Part shown: piece by piece, positions 1 to 8,288 of the stretch
Layout: each line of letters begins with the position of its first letter
How positions within the stretch are numbered: the first letter of the stretch is position 1
Assembly: GCA_905235955.1 (NCBI GenBank)
Contig: CAJONN010000066.1
Coordinates: 1 to 9,071 of the forward strand
Source of the DNA: an uncultured Marinilabiliaceae bacterium
GTDB taxonomy: Bacteria > Bacteroidota > Bacteroidia > Bacteroidales > Marinilabiliaceae
Direction: 5' to 3'
DNA: 9,071 bases
Program-made: the position numbers and the translations under genes
The notes under the pieces: generated by a model
Told to the model about the DNA's origin: nothing
What the model saw: the letters and a program-made list of their open reading frames with translations, nothing else
Database searches by the model: none

Positions 1-40
1 AACTTACAACTTACAACTTACAACTTACAACTTACAACTT
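1..40. repeat. Heptanucleotide tandem repeat (AACTTAC, 5.7 copies)
   Basis: The unit AACTTAC is repeated five times without error, followed by a partial unit AACTT. The array begins at the window edge, so the true copy number is unknown. It ends 12 nt before the argC start codon, so it occupies the place where an A-rich leader or promoter would be expected. None of the three forward frames contains a stop inside the unit, so the argC frame is open back to position 2. I read this as a property of the repeat, not as an N-terminal extension. Arrays of this kind can change length by slipped-strand replication; whether that happens here is inference. Confidence 0.95.
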
Positions 41-52
41 AATACTAATCAA

Positions 53-1018
53 ATGATTAAAGTTGGAATTATCGGCGCAGCAGGTTACACTGCAGGTGAA
101 TTGATGCGAATACTCATCAATCACCCTTGGGCCAACATTATATTCGCACAGAGTGAGAGCCACGCTGGCGAACCTGTATGGAAGGCACATCACGACCTAA
201 TTGGCGAAACTACACTCACCTTTAGTGCTGAAGCTCCTGCAGGTGCTGTTGATGTTATTTTTATCTGTTCTGGTCATGGTAAGTCAAAAGACTATGTACA
301 TAGTCTGCCAGCCGACTACGATGGCAAAATTATCGACCTCTCCAACGACTTCCGTTTGGCTGCCGATGCTGAAGATTTTGTCTACGGACTGCCCGAAGCT
401 TTCAGAGCAGAGATAAAAAATGCTAAGCACATAGCCAATCCGGGCTGTTTTGCTACATCTATTCAACTCGCATTGTTGCCTATGGCAAAAGCCAACAAAC
501 TTGGCGAAGTGCATGTTACGGGCATTACAGGCTCTACGGGTGCCGGACAAAAACCATCAGAAACAACACATTTTAGCTGGAGAGCCAACAACGTGTCGGT
601 CTACAAAGCCTTCACTCATCAACACTTGGGCGAAATAAACGAAACACTACACAAATTGGCACCAAGCTACAAAGGCGAACTCAACTTCGTTCCCGTGCGA
701 GGCGACTTCGCGCGTGGCATAATGGCATCGGTCTACTTCGACTGCGACTTGAGCGAAGAAGAGGCAGTAGAGGCATACAAAGCATACTACAAAGATGAAC
801 CATTTGTAAATGTTGTTGATTTCAATCCAGACCTCAAAATGGTTGTCAATACCAACAAAAACGTGCTCTATGTCAAGAAATATGGCAAAAAACTGCACGT
901 AGTTTCGCTCATCGACAACCTCGTTAAAGGTGCTTCCGGACAAGCTGTAGAGAATATGAACTTGCTCTTCGGACTGCCCGAAAACACTGGCTTGAACCTC
1001 AAACCATCAGGATTTTAA
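53..1018 (+). CDS. argC: N-acetyl-gamma-glutamyl-phosphate reductase (or its N-succinyl counterpart)
   Basis: This cytosolic NADPH-dependent enzyme reduces the acylated glutamyl phosphate to the semialdehyde, the third step of ornithine/arginine synthesis. The 321-residue product has the N-terminal Rossmann nucleotide-binding motif GIIGAAGYTAGEL at residues 5-17 and the catalytic cysteine in NPGCFATS (Cys132). It also has the GITGSTGAGQKPS loop (about 157-169) and the C-terminal dimerisation region ending in DNLVKGASGQAVENMN (about 288-303). The ATG at 53 is chosen because family members begin directly with this Rossmann strand; the reading frame is open further upstream only through the heptamer repeat. 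argD follows after 16 nt, which indicates one operon. Members of Bacteroides are known to use N-succinyl intermediates for arginine, so the acyl group here could be succinyl. The sequence alone does not decide this. Confidence 0.96.
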   Translation: MIKVGIIGAAGYTAGELMRILINHPWANIIFAQSESHAGEPVWKAHHDLIGETTLTFSAEAPAGAVDVIFICSGHGKSKDYVHSLPADYDGKIIDLSNDFRLAADAEDFVYGLPEAFRAEIKNAKHIANPGCFATSIQLALLPMAKANKLGEVHVTGITGSTGAGQKPSETTHFSWRANNVSVYKAFTHQHLGEINETLHKLAPSYKGELNFVPVRGDFARGIMASVYFDCDLSEEEAVEAYKAYYKDEPFVNVVDFNPDLKMVVNTNKNVLYVKKYGKKLHVVSLIDNLVKGASGQAVENMNLLFGLPENTGLNLKPSGF

Positions 1019-1034
1019 AAAAAACAGAAATGCT

Positions 1035-2156
1035 ATGAAACTTTTCGACGTATATTCACTCTTCGATGTAGTACCTGTAAAAGCACAAGGTTGCAAGGTG
1101 TGGGACGAAAAAGGACAAGAATATCTCGACCTTTATGGCGGACATGCTGTTATCTCAGTAGGTCATACACACCCCAAATATGTAGCTGGCATCACTGAGC
1201 AACTTGGCAAAATAGGGTTCTATTCCAATAGCGTTATCAATCCGCTACAAACAACTTTGGCTGAGAAAATACAAAAACTTAGTGGCTATACCAACTATTC
1301 ACTCTTCTTGTGCAATTCAGGTGCTGAAGCCAACGAAAATGCACTCAAACTTGCTTCGTTCCATACTGGGCGCGACAAAGTTGTGGCGTTCAAACGTAGC
1401 TTTCATGGACGTACATCGGGCGCTGTAGCTGTAACCGATAACCCTAAAATAGTTTCGCCATTCAACGCCAATCACAAAGTTGTTTTTGCTGAGCTCAACA
1501 ACATCGCAAGTGTTGAAGATGCGCTCAAAGACAACGATGTAGCAGCCGTAATAGTTGAAGGCATTCAGGGATGTGGTGGCATACACATACCAACCAATGA
1601 ATTTTTCCAACAGTTGTCAGCTCTGTGCAAGAAGCATGGCACTGTGCTTGTGCTAGATGAAATACAATCAGGCTATGGTCGCAGTGGTAAGTTTTTTGCT
1701 CATCAGCATACCGGCATCAAACCTGATATAATTACAATGGCAAAAGGCATTGCAAATGGCTTCCCAGTTGGCGCAATACTTATCTCGCCAGAGTTTGAGC
1801 CAGTAAAAGGTATGCTCGGTACCACATTTGGTGGCAACTATTTGGCTATGGCAGCCGCTATAGCTGTAGCTGATATTTTTGAAAGTGAAAAACTTGTCGA
1901 CAATGCAGCCGAAGTGGGTAAATATTTGATAGAAAATATGCCACAATCGTCTCGCATAAAGGAGGTTAGAGGTAGAGGATTGATGATAGGCATCGAATTT
2001 AACGAACCTATCAAAGAGATACGTAGCAAGTTGCTCTACGAAAAGCACATCTTCACAGGCGTAGCAGGCACAAACATGATACGTCTTTTGCCACCACTAT
2101 GCCTCACCAAAGCCGATTGCGACACATTCTTAAAAGCCTTTAGAGAGGTGTTGTAA
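1035..2156 (+). CDS. argD: Acetylornithine (or succinylornithine) aminotransferase, PLP-dependent class III
   Basis: The enzyme transfers an amino group from glutamate to the acylated glutamate semialdehyde made by ArgC, giving N-acylornithine. The 373-residue length is typical for ArgD. Visible landmarks of class III aminotransferases are the phosphate-binding NSGAEANENALK (94-105), the SFHGRT segment (122-127), VEGIQGCGG (174-182), the cofactor-ring aspartate in VLDEIQSGYGR (Asp208), the Schiff-base lysine in ITMAKGIANGFP (Lys237) and TTFGGN (263-268). The residue after IQG is Cys180, where enterobacterial ArgD has Glu (IQGEGG). The gene starts 16 nt after argC without a Shine-Dalgarno sequence, as is normal in Bacteroidetes, and ends at a strong hairpin. 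Related class III enzymes (GABA or lysine aminotransferases) are less likely given the length and the argC neighbour. Confidence 0.95.
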   Translation: MKLFDVYSLFDVVPVKAQGCKVWDEKGQEYLDLYGGHAVISVGHTHPKYVAGITEQLGKIGFYSNSVINPLQTTLAEKIQKLSGYTNYSLFLCNSGAEANENALKLASFHTGRDKVVAFKRSFHGRTSGAVAVTDNPKIVSPFNANHKVVFAELNNIASVEDALKDNDVAAVIVEGIQGCGGIHIPTNEFFQQLSALCKKHGTVLVLDEIQSGYGRSGKFFAHQHTGIKPDIITMAKGIANGFPVGAILISPEFEPVKGMLGTTFGGNYLAMAAAIAVADIFESEKLVDNAAEVGKYLIENMPQSSRIKEVRGRGLMIGIEFNEPIKEIRSKLLYEKHIFTGVAGTNMIRLLPPLCLTKADCDTFLKAFREVL

Positions 2157-2182
2157 AAAAAAAGATTGTTTGGACAATAATA

Positions 2183-2223
2183 AAAAATGAGGTAGCTATT
2201 TATATCATAGTTACCTCATTTTT
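2183..2223 (+). terminator. Intrinsic terminator of argCD (probably bidirectional)
   Basis: The arms 2183-2199 and 2207-2223 pair over 17 bp, all Watson-Crick except one G-T wobble (2195 with 2211), around a 7-nt loop. The right arm ends in TTTTT, and the A-run of the left arm gives a T-run on the other strand. It starts 27 nt after the argD stop, between convergent genes. Confidence 0.9.
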
Positions 2224-2230
2224 AGTTAGC

Positions 2231-2266
2231 AAAAAAACTCGCCCCACATTGTGTGAGACGAGTTTT
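2231..2266 (-). terminator. Intrinsic terminator of the OmpA-family lipoprotein gene
   Basis: Arms 2234-2241 (AAAACTCG) and 2259-2266 (CGAGTTTT) are perfectly complementary. The stem continues inward with two one-base mismatches flanking a C-G pair, then a CACA/TGTG stem closed by a 3-nt loop. Read on the minus strand the hairpin runs into seven T residues (complement of 2231-2237), and it lies 27 nt after the lipoprotein gene's stop codon. On the plus strand only four T follow, so it mainly serves the minus strand. Confidence 0.88.
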
Positions 2267-2293
2267 CTGAAATATATATAAGCTTTTATCTTC

Positions 2294-3022
2294 TTACTGA
2301 AGTGTGCCAGCGTTAGCAGCGTCAATCATCTCTTGTGATGCTGAGATGAATACTTTTACGCAACGGTTCTGAGCAGGAGTTTTGCTATCGTCGTAGAGCT
2401 GATAGTCAAGACCGTCAGCTACAATGTGTGCTGATGATACGCCATTGCTCTTCAAGATGGTAGCAACTGCATTTGCACGTTCTTTTGATACTCTTTGGTT
2501 AGCTTCGAGCGAACCAGTTTTGTCAGTATGACCAGTAACCTGAACGTTGTATATTTCGCCATTAGATTCACCAGCTACAAGGTTCTTGGCAAAGTCAGCA
2601 AGCTCAGCTTTGCCTGATGCACCTACAACTGATTTTCCGGTAGCAAAGTTGAGTGCACCTTCTGAGAAGGTAACTTCAAGAGCTTTGTTGCCATTAACGT
2701 CGGTAACTTCGTCAAACGAAGCATTGTTGGCAGCATCTTGTAGTGCTTGTTTTTTCTTGCCAATCTTGTTGCCAATGATAGCACCAGCTGTAGCACCCAC
2801 TGCAGTACCTGCAGCAGCACCAATTATAACTGCTTTTTTCTTATTCTTACCTGCAATAGCAGCTACAGCCAAACCTGTACCTGCACCAACTACGGCACCT
2901 GCGCCTGCGCCTATGGCAGCTCCTTTAGTAGTAGATTTTGCGGTTGTGCTCATGCTTGAGCAACCTGAGAATACGAGTCCTGTTGAGAGGGCTACTGACA
3001 AAATAAGACTTTTGATCTTCAT
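2294..3022 (-). CDS. Glycine-zipper / OmpA-family outer-membrane lipoprotein
   Basis: The 242-residue precursor probably anchors the outer membrane to peptidoglycan. Residues 1-20 are a lipoprotein signal peptide (MKIK, hydrophobic core, then FSGC with Cys21 as the lipidated residue; Phe at -3 is slightly off the classical lipobox). Residues about 34-86 are rich in Gly and Ala in a GxxxG-like pattern (glycine zipper) interrupted by a KNKKK stretch, which suggests two membrane-interacting helices. The C-terminal half (about 115-228) is an OmpA-like peptidoglycan-binding domain with GHTDKTG (Asp167) and VSKERANAV (Arg182), the residues that contact diaminopimelate in this family. The usual NRRVEI near the end reads NRCVKV here. 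The residues after Cys21 (SSMSTT) show no acidic surface-export signal, so a periplasm-facing position is likely. The gene lies 96 nt downstream of metH with no promoter match in the gap. Confidence 0.9.
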   Translation of the reverse strand: MKIKSLILSVALSTGLVFSGCSSMSTTAKSTTKGAAIGAGAGAVVGAGTGLAVAAIAGKNKKKAVIIGAAAGTAVGATAGAIIGNKIGKKKQALQDAANNASFDEVTDVNGNKALEVTFSEGALNFATGKSVVGASGKAELADFAKNLVAGESNGEIYNVQVTGHTDKTGSLEANQRVSKERANAVATILKSNGVSSAHIVADGLDYQLYDDSKTPAQNRCVKVFISASQEMIDAANAGTLQ

Positions 3023-3118
3023 AGTAAGTAATGGTGTTAAATTTTTAATACGTTCCGTGTATACGATGATGTTTTGTTTTTGTTTCTAAAAAATGCTACT
3101 GAAAAATGTTTTTTTTAG

Positions 3119-6100
3119 TCAAATTACATTTATATATCGTGCATTGGGGTTGGCAAAATAATATCCACACACTGATGCTGCCGGATTCATGCCCATTGTT
3201 TCTGTAAGTTCCATACCTGTGTTTTCTTCGGCGTTGAGCAGGTCGAAGACTATGCGTTTGTGCTCGTGGTCAGGGTCGGCAGGGAAGCCTATGGCTGGTC
3301 TTATGCCCCTATAGTCGCCTCTGATGAGCTGTAGGGGCGTTTGGCTTTCAGTGGGTGCATAACCCCAAATTTCGGTGCGAATTTTTTGGTGCATCCATTC
3401 ACTAAGTGCCTCTACAAGTCGGTTGGCAAGTAGTTTTAGCATTATGGCTTCATAGTCGTTGCCAGCAGCTATTAGCTCGTCGGTATGCTTGCTGAGTCCG
3501 ATGCCTGCTGTGCCTGCAAAGAAGCCTATGTGGTCATGATATTGCTGTGGCGCTATATAGTCGGTGAGTGAGGCACAATGTTCGGTAGTATTGGCTTTGT
3601 GTTGCCGGCGGAATTTTATCTGTGCTACTTCTTTGGTGTGTTGTTCATCGGCAAAAATAGCTACATAGTCGTTGGGCATGCTTGCAGCTGGCATTATCTG
3701 CGCTACTGCATTGATTGTGGTGAGGTGTTGCTCTGCCATTTTGCGTAGCGTTTTTTTTGCGTCGATAATAATTCTGACAGCTTCTTCAGCTTTAGAACGC
3801 AATGGGCCTTCGTATATCGATAGCCATTTTTCGCCATCGGCTGGGGTCTCTACTTTTTCTATGCCAGAGAAGTCGCCACTCACTTTCCACGCTATTAGTA
3901 GCATTTTCCAGTTGATGTATGGCACAAGTAGGTTGATGTCTACATCGGTAAAGCGTTGCAAACTGATGTCGTGTGGTTGGTCTATTTGCTCCTTATTCCA
4001 GTCAATTTGTGGTTTGTTGGTTTCAAGTTCAGCTGCGTTGAGTGCTGATGATACTACGGTTTTGGCTATGTTGGCTTCGCGTATCTCTTGTTGGTGTTGT
4101 TTTATTTTCTTTTCAAATTCGGCATCGCCATTTATCAGTGCTGTAGCTATATAGGCATTTTGCGAAGCGTCTTTTACATAAACTACTGTGCCACTATATT
4201 CTGGCGCTATTTTTACGGCTGTATGCACGTCAGAAGTTGTTGCACCACCTATCATTACGGGTATTTTTAGTCCCTTGGCTTCAAGTGCTTGCACTACTTT
4301 TATCATTTCGTCGAGCGATGGCGTTATGAGACCGCTTAGCCCGATGGCATCGGCTTTGAGCTCTATGGCTTTTTCTACTATTGTTTCTGTTGGCACCATT
4401 ACTCCAAGGTCTACTACGTCGAAGTTGTTGCATGCCATTACTACACATACTATGTTTTTGCCAATGTCGTGCACATCACCTTTTACGGTGGCCATCAGTA
4501 CGCGCCCTGCCGATGAGCCTTCTTTGCCGCTCTGGCGTTTTTCTTCTTCAATGATTGGGCGCAATATCTCTACGGCATGTCTCATTACGCGAGCTGTTTT
4601 TACTACTTGTGGCAAAAACATTTTGCCCTGTCCGAAGAGTTCGCCTACTATGTTCATGCCGTCCATTAGCGGTTTTTCTATTATCTCAATGGCGGTAGGA
4701 TATTTTTGTAGGGCTTCGGTGAGGTCGGTTTCCAGATATTCGGTAATTCCTTTTTGCAGAGCATATTGCAGTCGTTGTTCTACCTCTGTTGTGCGCCATT
4801 CGTTGGTTTGTGCTGTAGGTTTGGCTCCTTGTGCTTTGGCTTTTACTACTTCGGCAAAGTCAACCATGCGCTCTGTTGCGTCTGGACGACGATTGAATAT
4901 TACGTCTTCAAGTTTTTCGCGCAGCTCTGGCTCAATATCTTCGTAGCGCATCATTGTAGCCGGATTGACTATGCCCATATCCATGCCTTCGGCTATGGCA
5001 TAATGCAAAAATACGCAGTGCATAGCTTCGCGTACGGGGTTGTTGCCTCTAAATGAGAACGATAGGTTGCTTATGCCGCCTGATATTTTGGCGTGTGGCA
5101 AGTTGGCTTTTATCCATTTTACGGTGCGGATGAAGTCTACGGCGTAGTTGTTGTGTGCGTCGATGCCGGTTGCAATGGCAAGCACGTTGGGGTCGAATAT
5201 TATGTCTTCTGGGTTGAAGTGTACTTTTTCGGTCAGTAGCTTGTAGGCTCGTCCACATATTTCGGTGCGTCGGTCGAAGGTGTCGGCTTGTCCTTTTTCG
5301 TCAAATGCCATTACTACGGTTGCGGCGCCATATTTTTTTATTGTTCGGGCGTGTGCCAAAAATTTTTCTTCACCCTCTTTTAGGCTTATTGAGTTTACTA
5401 TGGCTTTGCCTTGCACGCATTTCAGTCCGGCTTCTATCACATTCCATTTCGACGAGTCTATCATTACTGGTAGCCTTGCAACATCGGGTTCGGCTGCCAT
5501 GAGGTTGAGGAAGGTAACCATTTCGTGTTCGGCATCAAGCATAGCATCGTCCATGTTCACGTCTATCACGTCGGCTCCTGCTTCTACTTCAGCTCGGGCT
5601 ATGTCGAGTGCTTCATCGTATTTTTTCTCTGATATGAGCCTTACAAATTTGCGCGAACCTGCCACATTGGTGCGTTCGCCAACGTTGTAGAATGCCTTTT
5701 CTTTTTTGTCGACTATGAGAGCCTCTAAGCCTGAGAGCCTCATCTGATGCTCGGTAGCTGTTGCTTTGTGTAGGTTTAGTTTACCTTCAGTGCGTAGTTG
5801 CTCTATAGTGCTAACTATGGCTGCAATGTGCTGAGGTGTTGTGCCACAGCAACCGCCCACTACGTTTACAAGTCCTTCGCTCAGATACTCTTTTATTTGT
5901 TCTGCCATAATGTCGGGCGATTGGTCATATTGTCCAAACTGATTGGGCATACCAGCATTAGGATATGCGCTTATGTTGAATGCCGAACAATAGCCAAGTT
6001 TCTTCAAGTATGGCTTTAGGTCGCGTGCGCCAAACGAGCAGTTGAGTCCGATGGTGATGAGGTCAATGTGCGAAACGCTATAGAGCAGTCCGTCAACTGT

Positions 6101-6778
6101 TTGTCCTGACAATATGCGCCCACTTTTGTCGGCCACTGTTGCCGATACCATTATCGGGAATTTGTCGATGCTACGCGCTTCAAGTTCCTGATTTATAGCA
6201 TATAATGCAGCCTTGCAGTTGAGCGTGTCAAATACTGTTTCTACCAAAAATATATCTACGCCACCATCGAGCAAACCACGTACTTGCTCAGTATAGCACG
6301 CCACCAAATCGTCAAATGTTACAGCTCTGAAGCCCGGGTCGTTGACATCGGGCGACATTGAGGCTGTTTTGTTGGTTGGTCCCATTGAGCCTGCCACAAA
6401 ACGTGGTTTTTCTTCGGTTGAATATTTGTCAGCTTCGGTGCGAGCAATTTGAGCCGCAGCTTTGTTTATCTCGTATACCAGCGCTTCAGTGTGATAGTCT
6501 GATTGCGATATAGATGTAGCGTTGAATGTGTCGGTTTCGATAATATCAGCACCAACTTTCAGATATTCATCATGTATTTCGGCTATCAAATCAGGGCGCG
6601 TCAGAGCCAAAATGTCGTTGTTGCCCTTCAAAACGCAGTTGTGATTTTCAAAACGCGTACCTCTGAAGTCCTCCTCGGTTAGCTTATATTGCTGAATGAG
6701 CGACCCCATAGCACCATCGAGCACCAAAATGCGTTCAGTGAGTATATTTTTGAGCAATGAATATCTTGATGTCAGCAT
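3119..6778 (-). CDS. metH: Cobalamin-dependent methionine synthase
   Basis: This cytosolic enzyme moves a methyl group from 5-methyltetrahydrofolate through methylcobalamin to homocysteine, giving methionine. The 1219-residue protein has the full modular set. The homocysteine/zinc domain (about 1-330) has its zinc ligands in GLNCSFG (Cys247) and GGCCGTTP (Cys310, Cys311). The pterin-binding domain (about 355-630) starts near [15 protein letters not shown]. The B12 cap (about 660-745) contains [14 protein letters not shown]. The B12 domain (about 755-895) has the DxHxxG motif in [10 protein letters not shown], with His770 as the cobalt ligand. The reactivation (AdoMet) domain (about 930-1219) contains [15 protein letters not shown] and [16 protein letters not shown]. 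The ATG at 6778 leaves ten residues before the conserved [13 protein letters not shown] start. Its own promoter lies just upstream. No frameshift or missing domain is seen. Confidence 0.98.
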   Translation of the reverse strand: MLTSRYSLLKNILTERILVLDGAMGSLIQQYKLTEEDFRGTRFENHNCVLKGNNDILALTRPDLIAEIHDEYLKVGADIIETDTFNATSISQSDYHTEALVYEINKAAAQIARTEADKYSTEEKPRFVAGSMGPTNKTASMSPDVNDPGFRAVTFDDLVACYTEQVRGLLDGGVDIFLVETVFDTLNCKAALYAINQELEARSIDKFPIMVSATVADKSGRILSGQTVDGLLYSVSHIDLITIGLNCSFGARDLKPYLKKLGYCSAFNISAYPNAGMPNQFGQYDQSPDIMAEQIKEYLSEGLVNVVGGCCGTTPQHIAAIVSTIEQLRTEGKLNLHKATATEHQMRLSGLEALIVDKKEKAFYNVGERTNVAGSRKFVRLISEKKYDEALDIARAEVEAGADVIDVNMDDAMLDAEHEMVTFLNLMAAEPDVARLPVMIDSSKWNVIEAGLKCVQGKAIVNSISLKEGEEKFLAHARTIKKYGAATVVMAFDEKGQADTFDRRTEICGRAYKLLTEKVHFNPEDIIFDPNVLAIATGIDAHNNYAVDFIRTVKWIKANLPHAKISGGISNLSFSFRGNNPVREAMHCVFLHYAIAEGMDMGIVNPATMMRYEDIEPELREKLEDVIFNRRPDATERMVDFAEVVKAKAQGAKPTAQTNEWRTTEVEQRLQYALQKGITEYLETDLTEALQKYPTAIEIIEKPLMDGMNIVGELFGQGKMFLPQVVKTARVMRHAVEILRPIIEEEKRQSGKEGSSAGRVLMATVKGDVHDIGKNIVCVVMACNNFDVVDLGVMVPTETIVEKAIELKADAIGLSGLITPSLDEMIKVVQALEAKGLKIPVMIGGATTSDVHTAVKIAPEYSGTVVYVKDASQNAYIATALINGDAEFEKKIKQHQQEIREANIAKTVVSSALNAAELETNKPQIDWNKEQIDQPHDISLQRFTDVDINLLVPYINWKMLLIAWKVSGDFSGIEKVETPADGEKWLSIYEGPLRSKAEEAVRIIIDAKKTLRKMAEQHLTTINAVAQIMPAASMPNDYVAIFADEQHTKEVAQIKFRRQHKANTTEHCASLTDYIAPQQYHDHIGFFAGTAGIGLSKHTDELIAAGNDYEAIMLKLLANRLVEALSEWMHQKIRTEIWGYAPTESQTPLQLIRGDYRGIRPAIGFPADPDHEHKRIVFDLLNAEENTGMELTETMGMNPAASVCGYYFANPNARYINVI

Positions 6779-6813
6779 AAATATATTTTTTGCGTTCCCT
6801 TTTTAACCGATTG

Positions 6814-6821
6814 CAAAGATA
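6814..6821 (-). promoter_or_regulatory. Candidate metH promoter, -7 element TATCTTTG
   Basis: On the minus strand TATCTTTG matches the Bacteroidetes -7 consensus TAnnTTTG exactly. It ends 35 nt before the metH start, implying a leader of about 30 nt. The expected -33 position (around 6841-6845) holds only a T-rich stretch without TTG, so the match rests on the -7 element and on position. It lies downstream of the leuB terminator, which supports independent transcription of metH. Confidence 0.6.
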
Positions 6822-6855
6822 CAGACTATATACCTATAAAAATATGATATATAAC

Positions 6856-6888
6856 AAAAAAGTCTGGTTGTTTATGCCAGACTTTTTT
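6856..6888 (-). terminator. Intrinsic terminator of leuB
   Basis: A perfect 12-bp stem (AAAAAAGTCTGG at 6856-6867 with CCAGACTTTTTT at 6877-6888) encloses a 9-nt loop. On the minus strand it ends in a run of six T. It starts 33 nt after the leuB stop codon and lies upstream of the metH promoter. The symmetry means it could also stop plus-strand transcription. Confidence 0.93.
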
Positions 6889-6921
6889 GTTGAGTTAGAA
6901 TAATATTCCTATTAAGGTCGG

Positions 6922-8001
6922 TTAAGCCTTCTTGATGTAGTCAACAATCCAAGCACCAACCTCTTTTGTGCCATATTTTGCACCGCCTTCAACCTGTATT
7001 TCAGGTGTGCGCACATTAGCATCGAGCGATGCATTGACAGCTTTACGAACAAGTTCGCCCTCTTTCTTAAGGTCGAAGTATTCAAAGAGCATTGCTACTG
7101 ACAATATTTGTGCAAGTGGGTTGGCTATGTTGAGTCCTTTGCCCTGAGGCCATGAACCATGTATAGGCTCAAACACAGGTGTAGATGTGCCTGTTGATGC
7201 TGATGGAAGCAAGCCCATAGAGCCAGTGATGCACGAACCTTCATCGGTAAGTATGTCGCCAAAAGTGTTTTCGGTTACCATTACGTCGAAGAACTTCGGA
7301 TCTTGTATCATACGCATTGCAGCGTTGTCTACATACATAAAGTCGGTGGTAACATCAGGATATTGTGGTGCCAATTCTTGAGCTATCTTACGCCACAAAC
7401 GGCTCGAAGCCAATACGTTAGCCTTGTCAACAACAGTTACGTGCTTGCGACGCTGACGAGCATATTGATATGCTACTTTCAGTATGCGCTCTACCTCTGG
7501 GCGGCTATAGTAGTTGGTGTCGAGTGCATCTTCTACGCCTTGTGCATTGACGGCTGGCTCTTGTTTCTGACCAAAATACATACCGCCAGTGAGCTCTCTG
7601 ATGCAAATGAAATCGGCACCACGCACAATCTCGTCTTTCAGTGGCGACTTGTGTACCAAGCAGTCAAATGTTGTTACTGGTCTAATGTTGGCATACAAGC
7701 CAAGTTTTTTGCGCATTGCCAGCAAACCCTGTTCTGGGCGTACTTTGGCAGTAGGGTTGTTGTCGAACTTAGGGTCACCTACGCTAGCAAAAAGTACTGC
7801 ATCGGCCTCTTCGCACACCTTGAATGTAGCTTCAGGAAATGGGTCGCCCACTTCATCAATGGCATGTGCGCCACAAAGTGCCTCTTTGTACGATACTTTG
7901 TGTCCGAATTTTTCAGCTACAGCAGAAAGTACTGCTACGCCTTGCTCCATAATCTCCGGACCTATTCCGTCGCCTGCAAGTACTGCTATTTTTAATTCCA
8001 T
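6922..8001 (-). CDS. leuB: 3-isopropylmalate dehydrogenase
   Basis: The enzyme oxidises and decarboxylates 3-isopropylmalate with NAD+ to 2-oxoisocaproate in leucine synthesis. The 359-residue protein starts with the family motif [14 protein letters not shown] (4-17). The substrate-binding residues are visible: Arg97 and Arg107 in [13 protein letters not shown], Arg135 in [11 protein letters not shown], Tyr142, Lys193 in VDKANVL, Asp225, and Asp249/Asp253 in [10 protein letters not shown]. The NAD-binding loop reads [19 protein letters not shown] (277-295 region). The [11 protein letters not shown] form and the hydrophobic substrate pocket favour LeuB over isocitrate or tartrate dehydrogenase. 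In many Bacteroidales leuB sits at the end of a leuA/leuCD cluster. Here it has its own promoter and terminator and a divergent hisH upstream, so it appears to be a single-gene unit. Confidence 0.97.
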   Translation of the reverse strand: MELKIAVLAGDGIGPEIMEQGVAVLSAVAEKFGHKVSYKEALCGAHAIDEVGDPFPEATFKVCEEADAVLFASVGDPKFDNNPTAKVRPEQGLLAMRKKLGLYANIRPVTTFDCLVHKSPLKDEIVRGADFICIRELTGGMYFGQKQEPAVNAQGVEDALDTNYYSRPEVERILKVAYQYARQRRKHVTVVDKANVLASSRLWRKIAQELAPQYPDVTTDFMYVDNAAMRMIQDPKFFDVMVTENTFGDILTDEGSCITGSMGLLPSASTGTSTPVFEPIHGSWPQGKGLNIANPLAQILSVAMLFEYFDLKKEGELVRKAVNASLDANVRTPEIQVEGGAKYGTKEVGAWIVDYIKKA

Positions 8002-8035
8002 GTTATATTTTATTTTAACTTGTTTATTCTGACTA

Positions 8036-8043
8036 CAAAAATA
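8036..8043 (-). promoter_or_regulatory. Candidate leuB promoter, -7 element TATTTTTG
   Basis: TATTTTTG on the minus strand is an exact match to TAnnTTTG and ends 34 nt before the leuB ATG, nearly the same spacing as at metH. No clear TTG is seen at the expected -33 distance. The AT-rich leader has no Shine-Dalgarno sequence. Confidence 0.6.
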
Positions 8044-8125
8044 GCTTGTTTTTCAGAAAAAATGCATTGTTTCTTTCAAAATCTCGCTTACAGCTCACGG
8101 CTCTTTCATTTAACCATCAAATCAT

Positions 8126-8161
8126 TTCCAACAATTAGCATGGCCCCCGATTTTTACCTCG
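8126..8161 (+). repeat. 36-nt intergenic repeat, copy 1
   Basis: The 36 nt from TTCCAACAA to ACCTCG match 8955-8990 in the same orientation with five substitutions (repeat positions 10, 16, 19, 20 and 30) and no gaps. The core CCCGATTTT is identical in both. Both copies are outside genes, one on each side of hisH. The function is unknown. Confidence 0.85.
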
Positions 8162-8234
8162 ACTAATGAAAAAGCTGTGTTTGGAAATTTGTTTGCAGTA
8201 CATTGTCTACTTGCGAAACTTGAGTTAAGAGTTA

Positions 8235-8265
8235 TTGTAGAACTAAGCAAGAAGTAGTAATTTTG
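8235..8265 (+). promoter_or_regulatory. Candidate hisH promoter, TTG-N20-TAATTTTG
   Basis: The -7 element TAATTTTG (8258-8265) matches TAnnTTTG exactly. A TTG at 8235-8237 lies 20 nt upstream, within the 19-21 nt spacing known for Bacteroidetes -33/-7 promoters. This is the best two-part promoter in the window. The predicted leader is only about 15-20 nt and is A-rich (CAAAAAACAAACA) just before the ATG, which leaves no room for an attenuator or riboswitch. Confidence 0.72.
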
Positions 8266-8288
8266 GCAGTCGAAACAAAAAACAAACA

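Larger units (their letters stand above)
8002..8288. other. Divergent leuB-hisH intergenic region
   Basis: These 287 nt hold the leuB promoter on the left, the hisH promoter on the right, and between them a non-coding stretch carrying the first copy of the 36-nt repeat. An inverted repeat surrounds that copy: ATTTCCAA (8124-8131) pairs with TTGGAAAT (8181-8188), and inside it ATTAG (8134-8138) pairs with CTAAT (8163-8167). No coding region is supported here. A longer minus-strand frame at 8243-8692 is only the antisense of hisH. Confidence 0.7.

Noticed and set aside
1..40. Heptamer array considered as a CRISPR or as coding sequence upstream of argC
   Set aside because: There are no spacers, the unit is 7 bp, and the open frame results from the repeat lacking stop triplets; ArgC homologues start at the Rossmann strand.
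1030..1038. Three-codon frame ATG CTA TGA overlapping the argD start
   Set aside because: It is too short to support as a leader peptide and is readily explained by chance; the ATG at 1035 gives the conserved ArgD start.
2547..3089. Plus-strand open frame of 180 codons opposite the lipoprotein gene
   Set aside because: It is rich in Ala, Pro and Ser because it reads the antisense of the Gly/Ala-rich zipper; the opposite frame has a clear signal peptide and OmpA domain.
3086..3118. Inverted repeat CTAAAAAA/TTTTTTAG between metH and the lipoprotein gene
   Set aside because: The 8-bp stem is almost all A-T with a 17-nt loop, so it is not a convincing terminator; it may be chance in an AT-rich gap.
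3023..3118. Search for a TAnnTTTG promoter before the lipoprotein gene
   Set aside because: No match was found on the minus strand (closest TAGCATTT), so no promoter is called; read-through from metH is possible.
4188..4946. Plus-strand open frame of 252 codons inside metH
   Set aside because: It is antisense to the cap and B12 domains of metH, which are complete and conserved; the product has low-complexity Ser/Thr/Ala content and no recognisable motif.
7303..7995. Plus-strand open frame of 230 codons inside leuB
   Set aside because: It is antisense to intact leuB, and its Cys/Tyr-rich composition is unlike a real protein.
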